Below, piece after piece: positions 42,701-52,723 of a DNA stretch of 64,000 bases. Every line of letters starts with the position of its first letter. Within the stretch, counting starts at the first letter, position 1. This DNA is from Eoetvoesia sp035555955 (GTDB lineage: Bacteria > Pseudomonadota > Gammaproteobacteria > Burkholderiales > Burkholderiaceae_B): the NCBI RefSeq assembly GCF_035555955.1, contig NZ_DATMGA010000018.1, forward strand, positions 1-64,000, given 5' to 3'. The notes below the pieces were generated by a model that saw only the letters and a program-made list of their open reading frames with translations, was not told where the DNA came from and ran no database searches. A program made the translations under genes and the position numbers.

Positions 42701-44149
42701 ATGGCAACAGCAGAAAAACCCCGGCGCGGGCCTTCCAGGCGCACCGAGCCCCGAAGCAGCGCTGCCCGCAATTCGGCTTCGCGCGGCTCCGAGCCGCGGC
42801 GTAGCGGCGCCCAGGAGCAAGGGCCGAGCCGGCCCTACGTCATGGCGGCGGCGCGCATCGAGCAGGTGCGCAGCGTGCTGGGCGAGGTCTTGCAGTGGGA
42901 ATATCCCGCCGACGCCGTGTTGTCGCACTGGTTTCGCGCCCATCCCAAGCTGGGTTCGCGCGATCGCGGCGAGGTGGCGGACGCGGTCTTCGATGTGCTG
43001 CGCAATTTGCGCCGCTACCGGCAATTTGCCGAAAGCGGCGTCGGCCCCTCGGCCCGGCGCCTGGCCATCCTGGGCCTGTCCACGGTATTCAGCAAAGACG
43101 TCCTGAACACCGGACTGGACGACGTCGAGCGGGATTGGCTGGAGCATGTGCGGCGCATCGACGTGGCGGGCTTGTCGCGGGCAGTGCGCGCCAGCCTGCC
43201 GGATTGGCTGGACGAACGCCTGTCCCGGCTGGAAGATGCCGATGCGCTGATCGACGCCCTGAACGCCACGGCGCCGCTGGATATCCGCGTCAATCCGCTC
43301 AAGGTGGAGCGCGATGCCATGCTGGCGAGCCTGCGCTCGGGGCCCGCGGCGCGCTTCGATCCCGCTCCTACGCCATACTCGCCCTGGGGCATACGCCTGC
43401 AGGGCCGGCCGCCGGTCAACCGCTGGCCCATGTTCGAAAACGGCGAAATCGAGGTGCAGGACGAGGGCAGCCAGATTCTGGCGGCCCTGGTGGGGGTCAA
43501 GCGCGGCGAGATGGTCATCGACTATTGCGCGGGCGCGGGCGGCAAAACCCTGTTGCTGGGCGCGTTGATGCGATCCACCGGCCGCCTGTACGCTTTCGAT
43601 GTGTCCGCGGCGCGGCTGGCGCGGGCCAAGCCCCGTTTTGCGCGCAGCGGCCTGTCCAACATCGTCCCCGTGGTCATTGCCGACGACAACGACCAGCGCG
43701 TCAAGCGCCTGCGCGGCAAGGCGCAGCGGGTGCTCATCGACGCGCCATGCAGCGGTTTGGGGACGCTGCGGCGCAATCCCGATCTCAAATGGCGCCAGCA
43801 CCCCGAGTCCTTGCAGGAACTGATGGCGGTCCAGGCGCGTATTTTGCGCCAGGCGTCGCGTTGCGTGGCGCCCGGAGGGCGGCTGGTGTATGCCACCTGC
43901 AGCGTCCTGCCGGAAGAGAACGAGAAGCAGGTAGAAGCGTTTTTGGCCGAGAATCCCGAATTTACGCTGCTGGATGCCGGCAAGATCGTGCAAGATCGTT
44001 GCAAAAATCTGACACTTCAAGGCCCCTGGCTGGCGATGCGGCCTGACCGCCACGGCACGGACGGATTCTTTGCCGCGGTCATGGAGCGCGCCAAGCCGGC
44101 GGATGCCAAACCGGCTCTGGAGGCCGAAGATGGGCCGGAGGGCGATTGA
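42701..44149 (+). CDS. RsmB/NOP-family RNA m5C methyltransferase
   Basis: 482 residues. A basic low-complexity N-terminus (about 1-42) precedes an NusB-like region and the SAM domain. VIDYCAGAGGKTLLLGALM near 272 binds SAM; the two catalytic cysteines are in DAPCSGLGTLRRNPDLKW and ATCSVLPEENEKQVEAFL. It resembles RsmB (16S C967) in architecture but could have another RNA target. AAGG precedes the ATG; 13 bases after purN, so co-transcribed. Confidence 0.9.
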   Translation: MATAEKPRRGPSRRTEPRSSAARNSASRGSEPRRSGAQEQGPSRPYVMAAARIEQVRSVLGEVLQWEYPADAVLSHWFRAHPKLGSRDRGEVADAVFDVLRNLRRYRQFAESGVGPSARRLAILGLSTVFSKDVLNTGLDDVERDWLEHVRRIDVAGLSRAVRASLPDWLDERLSRLEDADALIDALNATAPLDIRVNPLKVERDAMLASLRSGPAARFDPAPTPYSPWGIRLQGRPPVNRWPMFENGEIEVQDEGSQILAALVGVKRGEMVIDYCAGAGGKTLLLGALMRSTGRLYAFDVSAARLARAKPRFARSGLSNIVPVVIADDNDQRVKRLRGKAQRVLIDAPCSGLGTLRRNPDLKWRQHPESLQELMAVQARILRQASRCVAPGGRLVYATCSVLPEENEKQVEAFLAENPEFTLLDAGKIVQDRCKNLTLQGPWLAMRPDRHGTDGFFAAVMERAKPADAKPALEAEDGPEGD

Positions 44150-44317
44150 CGCTGGCCAGGCATGCGGACAAGGCCTGCCGCCTTGGGCGTTTCGTGGCCC
44201 GATTCCCGTACAGCTGCTTGATTTTGCTCAAAAACTATTTTGCAATACCGCTGTCATAGAAAGAGCAACTGGGCTAAACTCCTTTAGTCATTCAATGCGA
44301 GGCCTAAAATAGGGTTT

Positions 44318-45529
44318 ATGGACAATTTTCTTACTTTTCTTGCCGGCGGTTTACTTCAGTATTCCTGGTGGCAAGTCGTTATTGTTACGTTGGTGCTTAC
44401 CCATATCACCATTTTAGGCGTCACGATTTTCCTGCATCGCAGCCAAACGCACCGGGGCCTCGACCTTCACCCCTCGGTCATGCATTTCTTCCGTTTCTGG
44501 CTGTGGCTCACCACGGGCATGGTCACCAAGGAATGGGTGGCCATTCACCGCAAGCATCACGCCAAGTGCGAACGCGAAGGCGATCCGCACTCGCCCGTCA
44601 TCTTCGGCATCGGCAAGGTGTTCTTCCGCGGCGCCGAACTATACCGCCAGGAAGCCGCCAACGCCGAAACCCTCAAGCGCTTCGGCCACGGCACGCCCGA
44701 CGACTGGCTCGAGCGGCATCTGTACGCGCGCCATAGCGTCCTGGGCGTCATGATCATGCTGGTCATCGACCTTGCCCTGTTCGGCGTCCTGGGCCTTACC
44801 GTATGGGCCGTGCAAATGGCCTGGATTCCCTTTTGGGCCGCCGGCGTCGTCAACGGCATCGGCCACTGGTGGGGCTACCGCAATTACGCCAGCCCCGACA
44901 CCAGCACTAATGTGTTTCCCTGGGGCCTGATCATCGGCGGCGAAGAGCTGCACAACAACCATCACGCCTACGGCACGTCGGCCAAGTTCTCCACCAAGTG
45001 GTGGGAATTCGACATCGGCTGGGGCTATATCAGGATACTCAGCGCCCTGCGCCTGGCCACCGTGCGGCGCGTGGCGCCCAAGGTCAAGCTCGAGCCGGCC
45101 ACGGCGCCGGTCAGCCTGCAAACCCTGGAAGGCGTCATCCTGCACCGCTACGAAATCCTGGCCCGCTATACCGACCTCATCAAAAAGGCCGCCGCCGAAG
45201 AGCTCGCCAAGCTCAAGCCCTTGCGCAGCAAGGGCGGGGCGGATTCCCGCTGGCAGTCGCTCAGCCGCGCCAAGAACCTCATCAGCAGCACCGACGATGC
45301 CCAGCTCGAGCCCTCGCAGCGCGCCGAGCTCGACACGGCGCTGGCCGGCAGCCAGTCCTTGTCCACCCTGGTGCAGATGCGCCGCGAGCTGACTCGTCTG
45401 TGGGAAAGCTCCACGGCCACCAGCGAGCAGTTGCTCAATGACCTGCAGGCCTGGTGCCAGCGCGCCCAGCAAAGCGGCATCGAGGGGCTCGAACAGTTCT
45501 CCTATCGGCTGCGTCGCTACGCAGCATGA
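44318..45529 (+). CDS. Membrane fatty acid desaturase, DesA / delta-9 acyl-CoA desaturase type
   Basis: Introduces a double bond into acyl chains using oxygen and a di-iron centre in the membrane. 403 residues. Three histidine boxes: HRSQTH near 43-48, HRKHH near 80-84 and HNNHH near 213-217. Four hydrophobic segments around them. After about residue 265 there is an unusual 135-residue soluble helical tail rich in Leu/Ala/Lys/Gln. AGGG precedes the ATG. The stop overlaps the uvrD-type start as ATGA. Confidence 0.9.
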   Translation: MDNFLTFLAGGLLQYSWWQVVIVTLVLTHITILGVTIFLHRSQTHRGLDLHPSVMHFFRFWLWLTTGMVTKEWVAIHRKHHAKCEREGDPHSPVIFGIGKVFFRGAELYRQEAANAETLKRFGHGTPDDWLERHLYARHSVLGVMIMLVIDLALFGVLGLTVWAVQMAWIPFWAAGVVNGIGHWWGYRNYASPDTSTNVFPWGLIIGGEELHNNHHAYGTSAKFSTKWWEFDIGWGYIRILSALRLATVRRVAPKVKLEPATAPVSLQTLEGVILHRYEILARYTDLIKKAAAEELAKLKPLRSKGGADSRWQSLSRAKNLISSTDDAQLEPSQRAELDTALAGSQSLSTLVQMRRELTRLWESSTATSEQLLNDLQAWCQRAQQSGIEGLEQFSYRLRRYAA

Positions 45530-47832
45530 TCGAGCAGTTAAATCCGGAACAGCAAGCCGCCGTCACACTTCCACCCCAGCATGCCCTGGTGCTCGCCGGG
45601 GCAGGTAGTGGCAAAACCCGGGTACTGACCACCCGCATGGCCTGGCTCATCCAGACGAGCCAGGCCAGTCCCTTCAGCCTGCTGGCTGTCACTTTCACCA
45701 ATAAGTCGGCGCGCGAAATGCTGACGCGCCTGTCCGCCTTGCTGCCCATCAATACGCGCGGCATGTGGGTGGGCACGTTCCACGGCTTGTGCAACCGCAT
45801 GCTGCGCGCGCACCATCGCGATGCCGGCCTGCTGCAGACCTTTCAGATCCTCGACTCGGCCGATCAACTGGCCGCCATAAAAAGGCTGATCAAGGGCGCG
45901 GGCATCGACGACGACAAATACCCGCCGCGCGATGTGCAGCGCTTCATCAACGGGGCCAAGGAAGAAGGCCAGCGTCCCGGCGATGTGGAGGTGTGGGACG
46001 CCCACAGGCGCCGCCTGGTCGAAATCTACCAGATGTACCAGGACCAGTGCGAGCGCGAAGGCGTCGTGGATTTCGCCGAGTTGCTGCTGCGGGCCTACGA
46101 GCTGTTGCAGCGCAATGCGCCCGTGCGCGAGCATTACCAGCGGCGCTTCCGGCATATTCTGGTCGACGAGTTCCAGGACACCAATACCTTGCAGTACCGC
46201 TGGCTCAAGCTGCTTGCGGGCGGCGGCGCCTGCATGTTCGCCGTGGGCGACGACGACCAGTCCATCTATGCATTTCGCGGCGCCAATGTCGGCAATATGG
46301 CCGAGTTCGAGCGCGACTATGCGCATGGCAACGTCATCCGGCTTGAGCAGAACTACCGTTCGTACGGCCATATCCTGGATTCGGCCAATGCGCTCATTGC
46401 CCACAACAGCGCCCGCCTGGGGAAGAATCTGTGGACCGAGCAGGGCGAAGGCGAGCCCGTGCGCGTTACCGAACAGCCGTCCGATTTGCTCGAGGCGCAA
46501 TGGATTGTCGACGAGATCAAGGCGCTTGTGGGCGAAGGCAGCCTGCGCAGCGAGATCGCGGTGCTGTACCGTAGCAACGCCCAGTCGCGGGTCATCGAGC
46601 ACACGCTGTTTTCGTCCCGCATTCCCTACAAGGTCTATGGCGGGCTGCGCTTTTTCGAGCGCCAGGAAATCAAGCATGCGCTGGCGTATTTGCGGCTCAT
46701 CGACAATGTGCAGGACGATACTTCGTGGCTGCGCGTCGTCAATTTTCCGGCGCGCGGCATAGGCGCGCGCACGCTGGAGCAGTTGTCCGACCTGGCGCGC
46801 CAGGGCAATACCAGCCTGTACAAGGCCGTGCCGTTGATGTCGGGCAAGGGAGGCGCCAATCTGCTCAAGTTCGCCGAGCTTATCCAGCAAATGGCGCACG
46901 AGGCCCAGGTCCTGTCCTTGCCGGAACTCGTCGAGCACGTCGTTCATCACAGCGGCCTTCGTACCTTTTATCAGGGCGAAAAAGAGGGCGCCGACCGGCT
47001 CGAAAACCTGCAGGAACTGGTCAATGCCGCCGCGGTGTTCGAGGCGGAGGAGAACTTCGAGGGTCTGCCTGCTGGGCGCGTCGTGATGTCCGATGCCGCC
47101 GAGCAGCCCGGCGATGCGCTTGCGGACGATGCTTCCGGCGGCGTGTTCGACTCACTGCCCCAGATGTCGCCGCTGGGTGCCTTTCTTTCCCATGCGTCGC
47201 TGGAGGCCGGCGACAACCAGGCCCAGGCGGGGCAGGATGCGGTGCAATTGATGACCGTGCATGCGGCCAAGGGGCTGGAATTCGATACAGTGTTCATCAC
47301 CGGCGTCGAAGAGGGCCTGTTCCCGCACGAGAACAGCCTGATCGAAGCGGCGGGGCTGGAAGAAGAACGGCGGTTGATGTATGTGGCCATTACCCGCGCG
47401 CGCAGCCGCCTGTACCTGACCCTGGCCCAAAGCAGGATGCTGCATGGGCAAACCCGCTACGCCATGCGTTCGCGCTTTCTGGACGAGATTCCCGAAGAGC
47501 ATCTCAAGTGGCTGACCCCCAAGGAAGGCAACCGGCTCGCGGCCAGCGGCGCTTGGCCGGCGGCGGGCGCCTATCGCCGCGGCGATGCCTACGGTCGTCC
47601 TTCCACGGGCATTGCAGCGCCCAGGCAGGCGCGCAGTGTGACCAGCGGGGTCTCCGTGGGCGACAAGCATTTCCGCATCGGGCAGGGGGTTCGGCACGCC
47701 AAGTTCGGCGAGGGCACGATAATCGGCCTTAGCGGCGCGGGTACGGACGCCCAGGCGCAGATCCAGTTCCGCGACGCGGGCACCAAGACCCTGGCGCTGG
47801 GCATCGCCAAGCTGGAAATCACCGTCGGCTGA
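45526..47832 (+). CDS. uvrD: UvrD/PcrA-type 3'-5' DNA helicase
   Basis: SF1A helicase of 768 residues acting in excision and mismatch repair. Walker A LAGAGSGKTRVLTTR near 25-38, Walker B ILVDEFQDTN near 217, motif III VGDDDQSIYAFRGAN, motif IV-VI with LMTVHAAKGLEFDTVFITG and LMYVAITRAR. The C-terminus has GVRHAKFGEGTIIG, the Tudor-like domain that binds RNA polymerase in PcrA/UvrD. Rep is an alternative but lacks this tail. Coupled to the desaturase by ATGA overlap; convergent with the ABC-F gene 24 bases away. No LexA box is evident upstream. Confidence 0.93.
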   Translation: MIEQLNPEQQAAVTLPPQHALVLAGAGSGKTRVLTTRMAWLIQTSQASPFSLLAVTFTNKSAREMLTRLSALLPINTRGMWVGTFHGLCNRMLRAHHRDAGLLQTFQILDSADQLAAIKRLIKGAGIDDDKYPPRDVQRFINGAKEEGQRPGDVEVWDAHRRRLVEIYQMYQDQCEREGVVDFAELLLRAYELLQRNAPVREHYQRRFRHILVDEFQDTNTLQYRWLKLLAGGGACMFAVGDDDQSIYAFRGANVGNMAEFERDYAHGNVIRLEQNYRSYGHILDSANALIAHNSARLGKNLWTEQGEGEPVRVTEQPSDLLEAQWIVDEIKALVGEGSLRSEIAVLYRSNAQSRVIEHTLFSSRIPYKVYGGLRFFERQEIKHALAYLRLIDNVQDDTSWLRVVNFPARGIGARTLEQLSDLARQGNTSLYKAVPLMSGKGGANLLKFAELIQQMAHEAQVLSLPELVEHVVHHSGLRTFYQGEKEGADRLENLQELVNAAAVFEAEENFEGLPAGRVVMSDAAEQPGDALADDASGGVFDSLPQMSPLGAFLSHASLEAGDNQAQAGQDAVQLMTVHAAKGLEFDTVFITGVEEGLFPHENSLIEAAGLEEERRLMYVAITRARSRLYLTLAQSRMLHGQTRYAMRSRFLDEIPEEHLKWLTPKEGNRLAASGAWPAAGAYRRGDAYGRPSTGIAAPRQARSVTSGVSVGDKHFRIGQGVRHAKFGEGTIIGLSGAGTDAQAQIQFRDAGTKTLALGIAKLEITVG

Positions 47833-47856
47833 GCCGGCGCCCGATACGAACCCGGA

Positions 47857-49791
47857 TCACTCGGTCCTGACCAGCTCTTCCAGTTGCTCCTGGAGTTCCA
47901 GCCATTGCTCTTCGAGCAGGCCGGCCTGCTTGCTCAGGTCGCCGTGCTCGGCCAGTGCCTGCAGCCGCTCCTGGCGGCGTTCGTCGGCGTAGAAGCCGGG
48001 GTCGGCGATCAGCGCATCCAGTTCCTTCAGGCGCGCCTGGGCCTTGTCCATATCGGACTCGACCTTCTTGAGCTTGCTTTCCAGCGGTTTGCGCAGACCC
48101 GCCAGGCGCTGGCGCTCCTCGGCTTCCTGGCGGCGCTGGGTTCTGCGGTCCACCGGGTTTTCCGCCGCATCAAGGGACGCTTCGCCGCGGGCCTGGGCCC
48201 TGGCATTGGCGCCGCGTGCCGCCAGCCAGTCGCGATAGTCTTCCAGGTCTCCATCGAATTCCATGACATGGCCGTCGGCCACGATCCAGAAATCGTCCAC
48301 CGTGGTGCGCAGCAGATGGCGGTCGTGCGAGACCAGCAGGACGCTGCCCGGGAACTCGGCCAATGCCGTGGCCAGGGCTTCGCGGGTGTCCACGTCCAGA
48401 TGGTTGCTGGGCTCGTCCAGCAGCAGCAGATTGGGTTTTTGCCAGACGATCAGCGACAGGGCCAGGCGGGCCTTTTCGCCGCCCGACATCGGGGCGACCG
48501 GGCCGTTGACCGTGTCTCCGCTGAAGCCGAATCCGCCCAGGTAGTTGCGCAGCTCCTGTTCGCGCGATTGCGGGGCCAGGCGGGCAAGATGCTGCAGCGG
48601 CGTCGACTCCGGATCCAGCATGTCCAGCTGTTGCTGGGCGAAGTAGCCGATTTCCAGGCCTTTGGAGGCCCGGCGTTCTCCGTCCAGCGGGGCCAGTTCG
48701 TTCGCGAGGGTCTTGATCAGCGTGCTTTTTCCCGCGCCATTGACACCCAGCACGCCGATGCGCGCGCCGCCCCGGACCATGAGCGTAACGTCCTTGAGAA
48801 TAGGGCGGGCCGTGCCGTCGGCCAGCGTGTATCCGGTGCTTACCGTGTCCAGCACCAGCAGTGGGTCGGGCATGCTTTGCGGTTCGGGGATGCGAATGTC
48901 GATGCCGGCTTCGACCTGCAGGGGCGCCAGCGCTTCCATGCGGGCCAGGGCCTTGACCCGGCTTTGCGCCTGCTTGGCCTTGGTGGCCTTGGCCTTGAAA
49001 CGGTCGATGAAGCTTTGCAGGCGGGCCGTTTCGCGGGTCTGCTTCTCCCAGGCCAGCCTGGTCTGGCGCAGGCGCTCGGCGCGCTGCATCAGAAAGTCCT
49101 GGTGGCCGCCGCGGTAGCGTATCAGCTTGCCCTGGTCGAAGTGCAGGATGACCCTGGCGACGGCGTCGAGGAACTCGGTGTCGTGCGAAATGAGCAGCAC
49201 GGTTCCCTCGTAGGCGCCCAGCCATCGCTCGAGCCAGAGCATGGCGTCAAGGTCCAGGTGGTTGGTGGGCTCGTCCAGCAGCAAGAGCTCGGAGGGGGCC
49301 ATGAGGGCCCGCGCCAGCGCCAGACGCATCTGCCAGCCGCCCGAGAAGCTGCTGACCGGATTCATCCATTGGTCGGGGGCGAAGCCCAGGCCGGCCAGCA
49401 ATTGCTCGGCGCGCGACGGCGCGCTCCAGGCATCGGCTTCCACCAGGGCTGCTTCGAGTTCCGCTATTCGGTGTCCATCGTGGCCAGGCGTGGCGGTGCG
49501 TTGCGCTTGCAGCGCGCGCAGATGCGTGTCGCCGTCGATGACGAATTCGCGAGCGGCCAGCGTGTTGTCGCTGATTTCCTGTTCCACGCTGGCGATGCGC
49601 CACGAGGCAGGGATATCCAGCGTGCCGGCGTCGGCGTCGAGCCGGCCCTGCAACAGCGCAAAGAGGGTGGACTTGCCGGCTCCGTTCTTGCCTACTATCC
49701 CTACACGCTCGCCCGGGTTGACGACGAAATCGGCTTCGTCGAGCAATACCTTGACGCCCCGGCGCAGCGTCAGACCTGTGGCGCGAATCAC
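47857..49791 (-). CDS. ABC-F family ATPase, YheS-like
   Basis: Soluble protein of 644 residues with two ABC modules and no membrane part: GKNGAGKST near 34-42 with SFSGGWQMRLALARAL, and GVNGAGKST near 350 with MSGGEKARLALSLIVW. Between them is the interdomain linker with a basic helix pair (RFKAKATKAKQAQSRVKALARM). The C-terminal 100 residues form a charged coiled coil. ABC-F proteins act on ribosomes; the linker and tail resemble E. coli YheS more than Uup. Starts at a GTG overlapping the prmB stop. Confidence 0.88.
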   Translation of the reverse strand: MIRATGLTLRRGVKVLLDEADFVVNPGERVGIVGKNGAGKSTLFALLQGRLDADAGTLDIPASWRIASVEQEISDNTLAAREFVIDGDTHLRALQAQRTATPGHDGHRIAELEAALVEADAWSAPSRAEQLLAGLGFAPDQWMNPVSSFSGGWQMRLALARALMAPSELLLLDEPTNHLDLDAMLWLERWLGAYEGTVLLISHDTEFLDAVARVILHFDQGKLIRYRGGHQDFLMQRAERLRQTRLAWEKQTRETARLQSFIDRFKAKATKAKQAQSRVKALARMEALAPLQVEAGIDIRIPEPQSMPDPLLVLDTVSTGYTLADGTARPILKDVTLMVRGGARIGVLGVNGAGKSTLIKTLANELAPLDGERRASKGLEIGYFAQQQLDMLDPESTPLQHLARLAPQSREQELRNYLGGFGFSGDTVNGPVAPMSGGEKARLALSLIVWQKPNLLLLDEPSNHLDVDTREALATALAEFPGSVLLVSHDRHLLRTTVDDFWIVADGHVMEFDGDLEDYRDWLAARGANARAQARGEASLDAAENPVDRRTQRRQEAEERQRLAGLRKPLESKLKKVESDMDKAQARLKELDALIADPGFYADERRQERLQALAEHGDLSKQAGLLEEQWLELQEQLEELVRTE

Positions 49792-50684
49792 GATGCCAGC
49801 TGCTCCCTCGTCAGCAGGAGGATCTGGTCGTCGCTGTTTTCGGTGCTGAGCCAGACTGGTTCAAGGTCGGGAAAGGCCGCAAGAAAGTTTTCGTATTCGT
49901 TGCCGATTTCCAGTACCAGGATGCCGTCGGGCGCCATGAAGTCGGGCGCGCTGTCCAGAATGCGCCGCACGAGGTCCATGCCGTCCTCGCCGCCGGCCAG
50001 GGCCAGGGTGGGCTCGTGGCGGTATTCCGCGGGAAGGGATTCCATGGAGTGGCTGTTGACGTACGGCGGGTTGCATACGATGAGATCGTACTCGCAGCTT
50101 GGCATCTGTTCGAACAGGTCGCTGCGATGCGTGGTGACGCGTCCGTCCAGCCCGAATTGTTCGATGTTCTCGTCGGCGACTTCCAGGGCGTTGTCCGAAA
50201 TATCGACGGCATCGACCTGGGCATTGGGATAGGCCAGAGCGGCCAGCACGGCCAGGCATCCCGAGCCCGTGCACAGGTCGAGAACGAACTCGATGCTGTC
50301 CGGGTCGCTGATCCACGGCGCCAGGTCGTCGGCCAGAAGCTCGGCGATGGGCGAGCGGGGCACGATGACCCGCGAGTCCACTGAGAAGCGGTGGCCTTGC
50401 AGCCAGGCCTCGCCCGTAAGGTAGGCGGCCGGGACGCGTTCGGTCAGGCGCCTTTCGACCAGGGTGAGAAAGCGCTCGCGCTCGTCGGCCAGCACGCGTG
50501 CGTCCAGGAAGGGATCCAGGGTGTCCAGGGGCAGGTGCAGGGTATGCAGCAGCAGGTAAACGGCTTCGTCCCAGGCGTTGTCGCTGCCATGCCCGAACGC
50601 CAGCTTGGCGGCGTTGAACTGGCTGACGGCGTAGCGCAGCAGGTCGCGCACGGTGAAGAGTTCGTTGAAGGCAGCGGGGTTCAT
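49788..50684 (-). CDS. prmB: Ribosomal protein L3 N5-glutamine methyltransferase
   Basis: Methylates Gln150 of L3. 298 residues, SAM fold with VLDLCTGSGCLAVLAALAYP near 133 and the catalytic NPPYVNSHSM near 198. The N-terminal helical domain (TVRDLLRYAVSQFNAAKLAFGHG, then DEAVYLLLHTLHLP) favours PrmB over the release-factor enzyme PrmC. One base after dapE, overlapping the ABC-F start, so part of the dap transcript. Confidence 0.94.
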   Translation of the reverse strand: MNPAAFNELFTVRDLLRYAVSQFNAAKLAFGHGSDNAWDEAVYLLLHTLHLPLDTLDPFLDARVLADERERFLTLVERRLTERVPAAYLTGEAWLQGHRFSVDSRVIVPRSPIAELLADDLAPWISDPDSIEFVLDLCTGSGCLAVLAALAYPNAQVDAVDISDNALEVADENIEQFGLDGRVTTHRSDLFEQMPSCEYDLIVCNPPYVNSHSMESLPAEYRHEPTLALAGGEDGMDLVRRILDSAPDFMAPDGILVLEIGNEYENFLAAFPDLEPVWLSTENSDDQILLLTREQLAS

Positions 50685-50685
50685 G

Positions 50686-51828
50686 TCAGCTCCGGTCCAG
50701 CAGCAGGTTTTCCAGCGTGCGGCGGTAGATGTTCTTCAAGGGCTCGATCGAGTCGACCCGGATATGTTCGTCGATCTGGTGGATGCTGGCGTTGATAGGG
50801 CCAAACTCGACGACCTGAGGGCATATCTTGGCGATGAAGCGCCCGTCGGACGTACCGCCCGTGGTGGAGAGTTCGGCGGCGACACCGGTTTCCTCCCGGA
50901 TGGCGCTGCTGATCGCGGCGCTCAGTTCGCCCTTGGGCGTCAGGAAGGGCTCGCCGCCCAGGACCCAGTCTATATCGAACTCCAGCCCATGGCTGTGCAG
51001 AATGTCCGTGACGCGTTTCCTCAGGCCATCGGGGGTGCTTTCGGTGGAGAAGCGGAAGTTGAAATCGAGCACGGCCTCGCCGGGCACCACGTTGGTGGCC
51101 CCGGTGCCGGCATGCAGATTGGACACCTGGAAGGTTGTGGCGGGAAAGTATTCGTTGCCGTTGTCCCATACCGTGCCGGCCAGTTCGGCCAGCGCGGGCG
51201 CCAGAAGATGGATGGGATTGCGCGCCAGGTGTGGGTAGGCCACGTGGCCTTGCTTGCCTTTGATCGTGAGCTTGCCCGACAGCGAGCCGCGGCGGCCGTT
51301 CTTTACCGTGTCGCCCAATTGCTCGACTGAAGTCGGCTCGCCCACGATGCAGTAGTCCAGTTTGTCGCCGCGCGCCTCGAGCGCGTTGCAGACCTTGACC
51401 GTGCCGTTGATGGAAGGGCCTTCTTCGTCGGAGGTGATGAGCATGCCGATGGAACCCTTGTGATCCGGGTGGGCGGCCACGAACTCTTCCACGGCGACGA
51501 CGAAGGCGGCGATCGAGCTTTTCATGTCCGCCGCCCCGCGTCCGTACAGAAGGCCGTCGCGCACGACCGGCTGGAACGGGTCGCTGGCCCATTTTTCCAG
51601 CGGGCCGGTCGGCACGACGTCGGTGTGGCCGGCAAAGACCAGCAAGGGCGCCGCCTGGCCGCGGCGCGCCCAGAAATTGGTGACATCGTCGAAGACCATG
51701 GTTTCGCACGCGAATCCGGCCGGGCCCAGGCGCGCGGCCAGGACCTGCTGGCAGCCGGCGTCGGCGGGGGTGACCGAAGGGCGGGCGATGAGATCCTGCG
51801 TCAGCAGCAGGGCGGCGGAATCGGGCAT
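50686..51828 (-). CDS. dapE: Succinyl-diaminopimelate desuccinylase
   Basis: Zinc peptidase-family hydrolase giving LL-diaminopimelate. 380 residues from ATG 51828. Metal-site motifs VFAGHTDVVPTG near 65-76, GRGAADMKSSIAAF near 100-113, TSDEEGPSINGT near 135. Start overlaps the dapD stop as TGATG, so the two are coupled. Length and motifs fully conventional. Confidence 0.96.
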   Translation of the reverse strand: MPDSAALLLTQDLIARPSVTPADAGCQQVLAARLGPAGFACETMVFDDVTNFWARRGQAAPLLVFAGHTDVVPTGPLEKWASDPFQPVVRDGLLYGRGAADMKSSIAAFVVAVEEFVAAHPDHKGSIGMLITSDEEGPSINGTVKVCNALEARGDKLDYCIVGEPTSVEQLGDTVKNGRRGSLSGKLTIKGKQGHVAYPHLARNPIHLLAPALAELAGTVWDNGNEYFPATTFQVSNLHAGTGATNVVPGEAVLDFNFRFSTESTPDGLRKRVTDILHSHGLEFDIDWVLGGEPFLTPKGELSAAISSAIREETGVAAELSTTGGTSDGRFIAKICPQVVEFGPINASIHQIDEHIRVDSIEPLKNIYRRTLENLLLDRS

Positions 51829-52652
51829 CAGGTCCTCAGCAGATCGTTGACGCTGGTTTTTGCGCGGGTTTGCGCGTCGACGCGCTTGACGATGACCGCG
51901 CATGCCAGGCTGTGGGAGCCGTCGCTGGAAGGCAGCGAGCCGGGCACCACCACCGAGCCGGAGGGTACGCGGCCGTAGGTGATTTCGCCGGTGCTGCGGT
52001 CGTAGATCTTGGTACTTTGCGAAATGAACACGCCCATGGCCAGCACCGAGTTTTCTTCGACGATGACGCCTTCGACGACTTCCGAGCGCGCGCCGATGAA
52101 GCAGTTGTCCTCGATGATGGTGGGATTGGCCTGCAGGGGTTCGAGCACGCCGCCGATGCCTACGCCGCCCGAAAGGTGGACGTTCTTGCCGATTTGGGCG
52201 CACGACCCCACCGTGGCCCAGGTGTCGACCATGGTGCCTTCATCGACATAGGCGCCGACGTTGACGTACGAAGGCATGAGCACCACGTTTTTGCCGATGA
52301 ACGAGCCTTTGCGCGCCACGGCGGGCGGTACCACGCGAAAGCCCGCGCCGGCGAAGTCCTGGGCCGAGTAGTCGCTGAACTTGAGCGGCACCTTGTCGTA
52401 GAACTGCATGGGCGCCTGGCCCATGACCTGGTTGTTCTCGAGCCGGAACGACAGCAGCACCGCCTTTTTCACCCACTGATGCACGACCCAGTTTCCGTCG
52501 GTTTTTTGCGCGACGCGCAGGGTGCCGGCGTCGAGCGCGGCCAGGGTTTCCTGGACGGCTTCGCGCACGGCGGCGTCGGCGTTGCCGGGCGCCAGGTTGG
52601 CACGGTTTTCCCAGGCTTGTTCAATAGTGGCTTGAAGATGATTGAGTGTCAT
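51828..52652 (-). CDS. dapD: Tetrahydrodipicolinate N-succinyltransferase
   Basis: Commits tetrahydrodipicolinate to the succinylase branch of lysine and DAP synthesis. 274 residues: helical N-domain, then a left-handed beta helix of hexapeptide repeats (IGKNVHLSGGVGIGGVLEPL, FIGARSEVVEGVIVEENSVL) and a short C-terminal sheet. The substrate region KVPLKFSDYSAQDF is intact. Lies 71 bases after dapC on the same strand. Confidence 0.96.
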   Translation of the reverse strand: MTLNHLQATIEQAWENRANLAPGNADAAVREAVQETLAALDAGTLRVAQKTDGNWVVHQWVKKAVLLSFRLENNQVMGQAPMQFYDKVPLKFSDYSAQDFAGAGFRVVPPAVARKGSFIGKNVVLMPSYVNVGAYVDEGTMVDTWATVGSCAQIGKNVHLSGGVGIGGVLEPLQANPTIIEDNCFIGARSEVVEGVIVEENSVLAMGVFISQSTKIYDRSTGEITYGRVPSGSVVVPGSLPSSDGSHSLACAVIVKRVDAQTRAKTSVNDLLRT

Positions 52653-52723
52653 GGCTGTTATAAGTGTTCAGGATTGAAAAAATGGAAATGGATGGCGGCT
52701 GCGGCATCGTTCGCCGGCGGTTG

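Noticed and set aside
47884..50232. 782-codon open frame opposite the ABC-F and prmB genes
   Set aside because: Spans two well-supported genes in antisense and shows only shadow composition; long antisense frames are common at this GC content.
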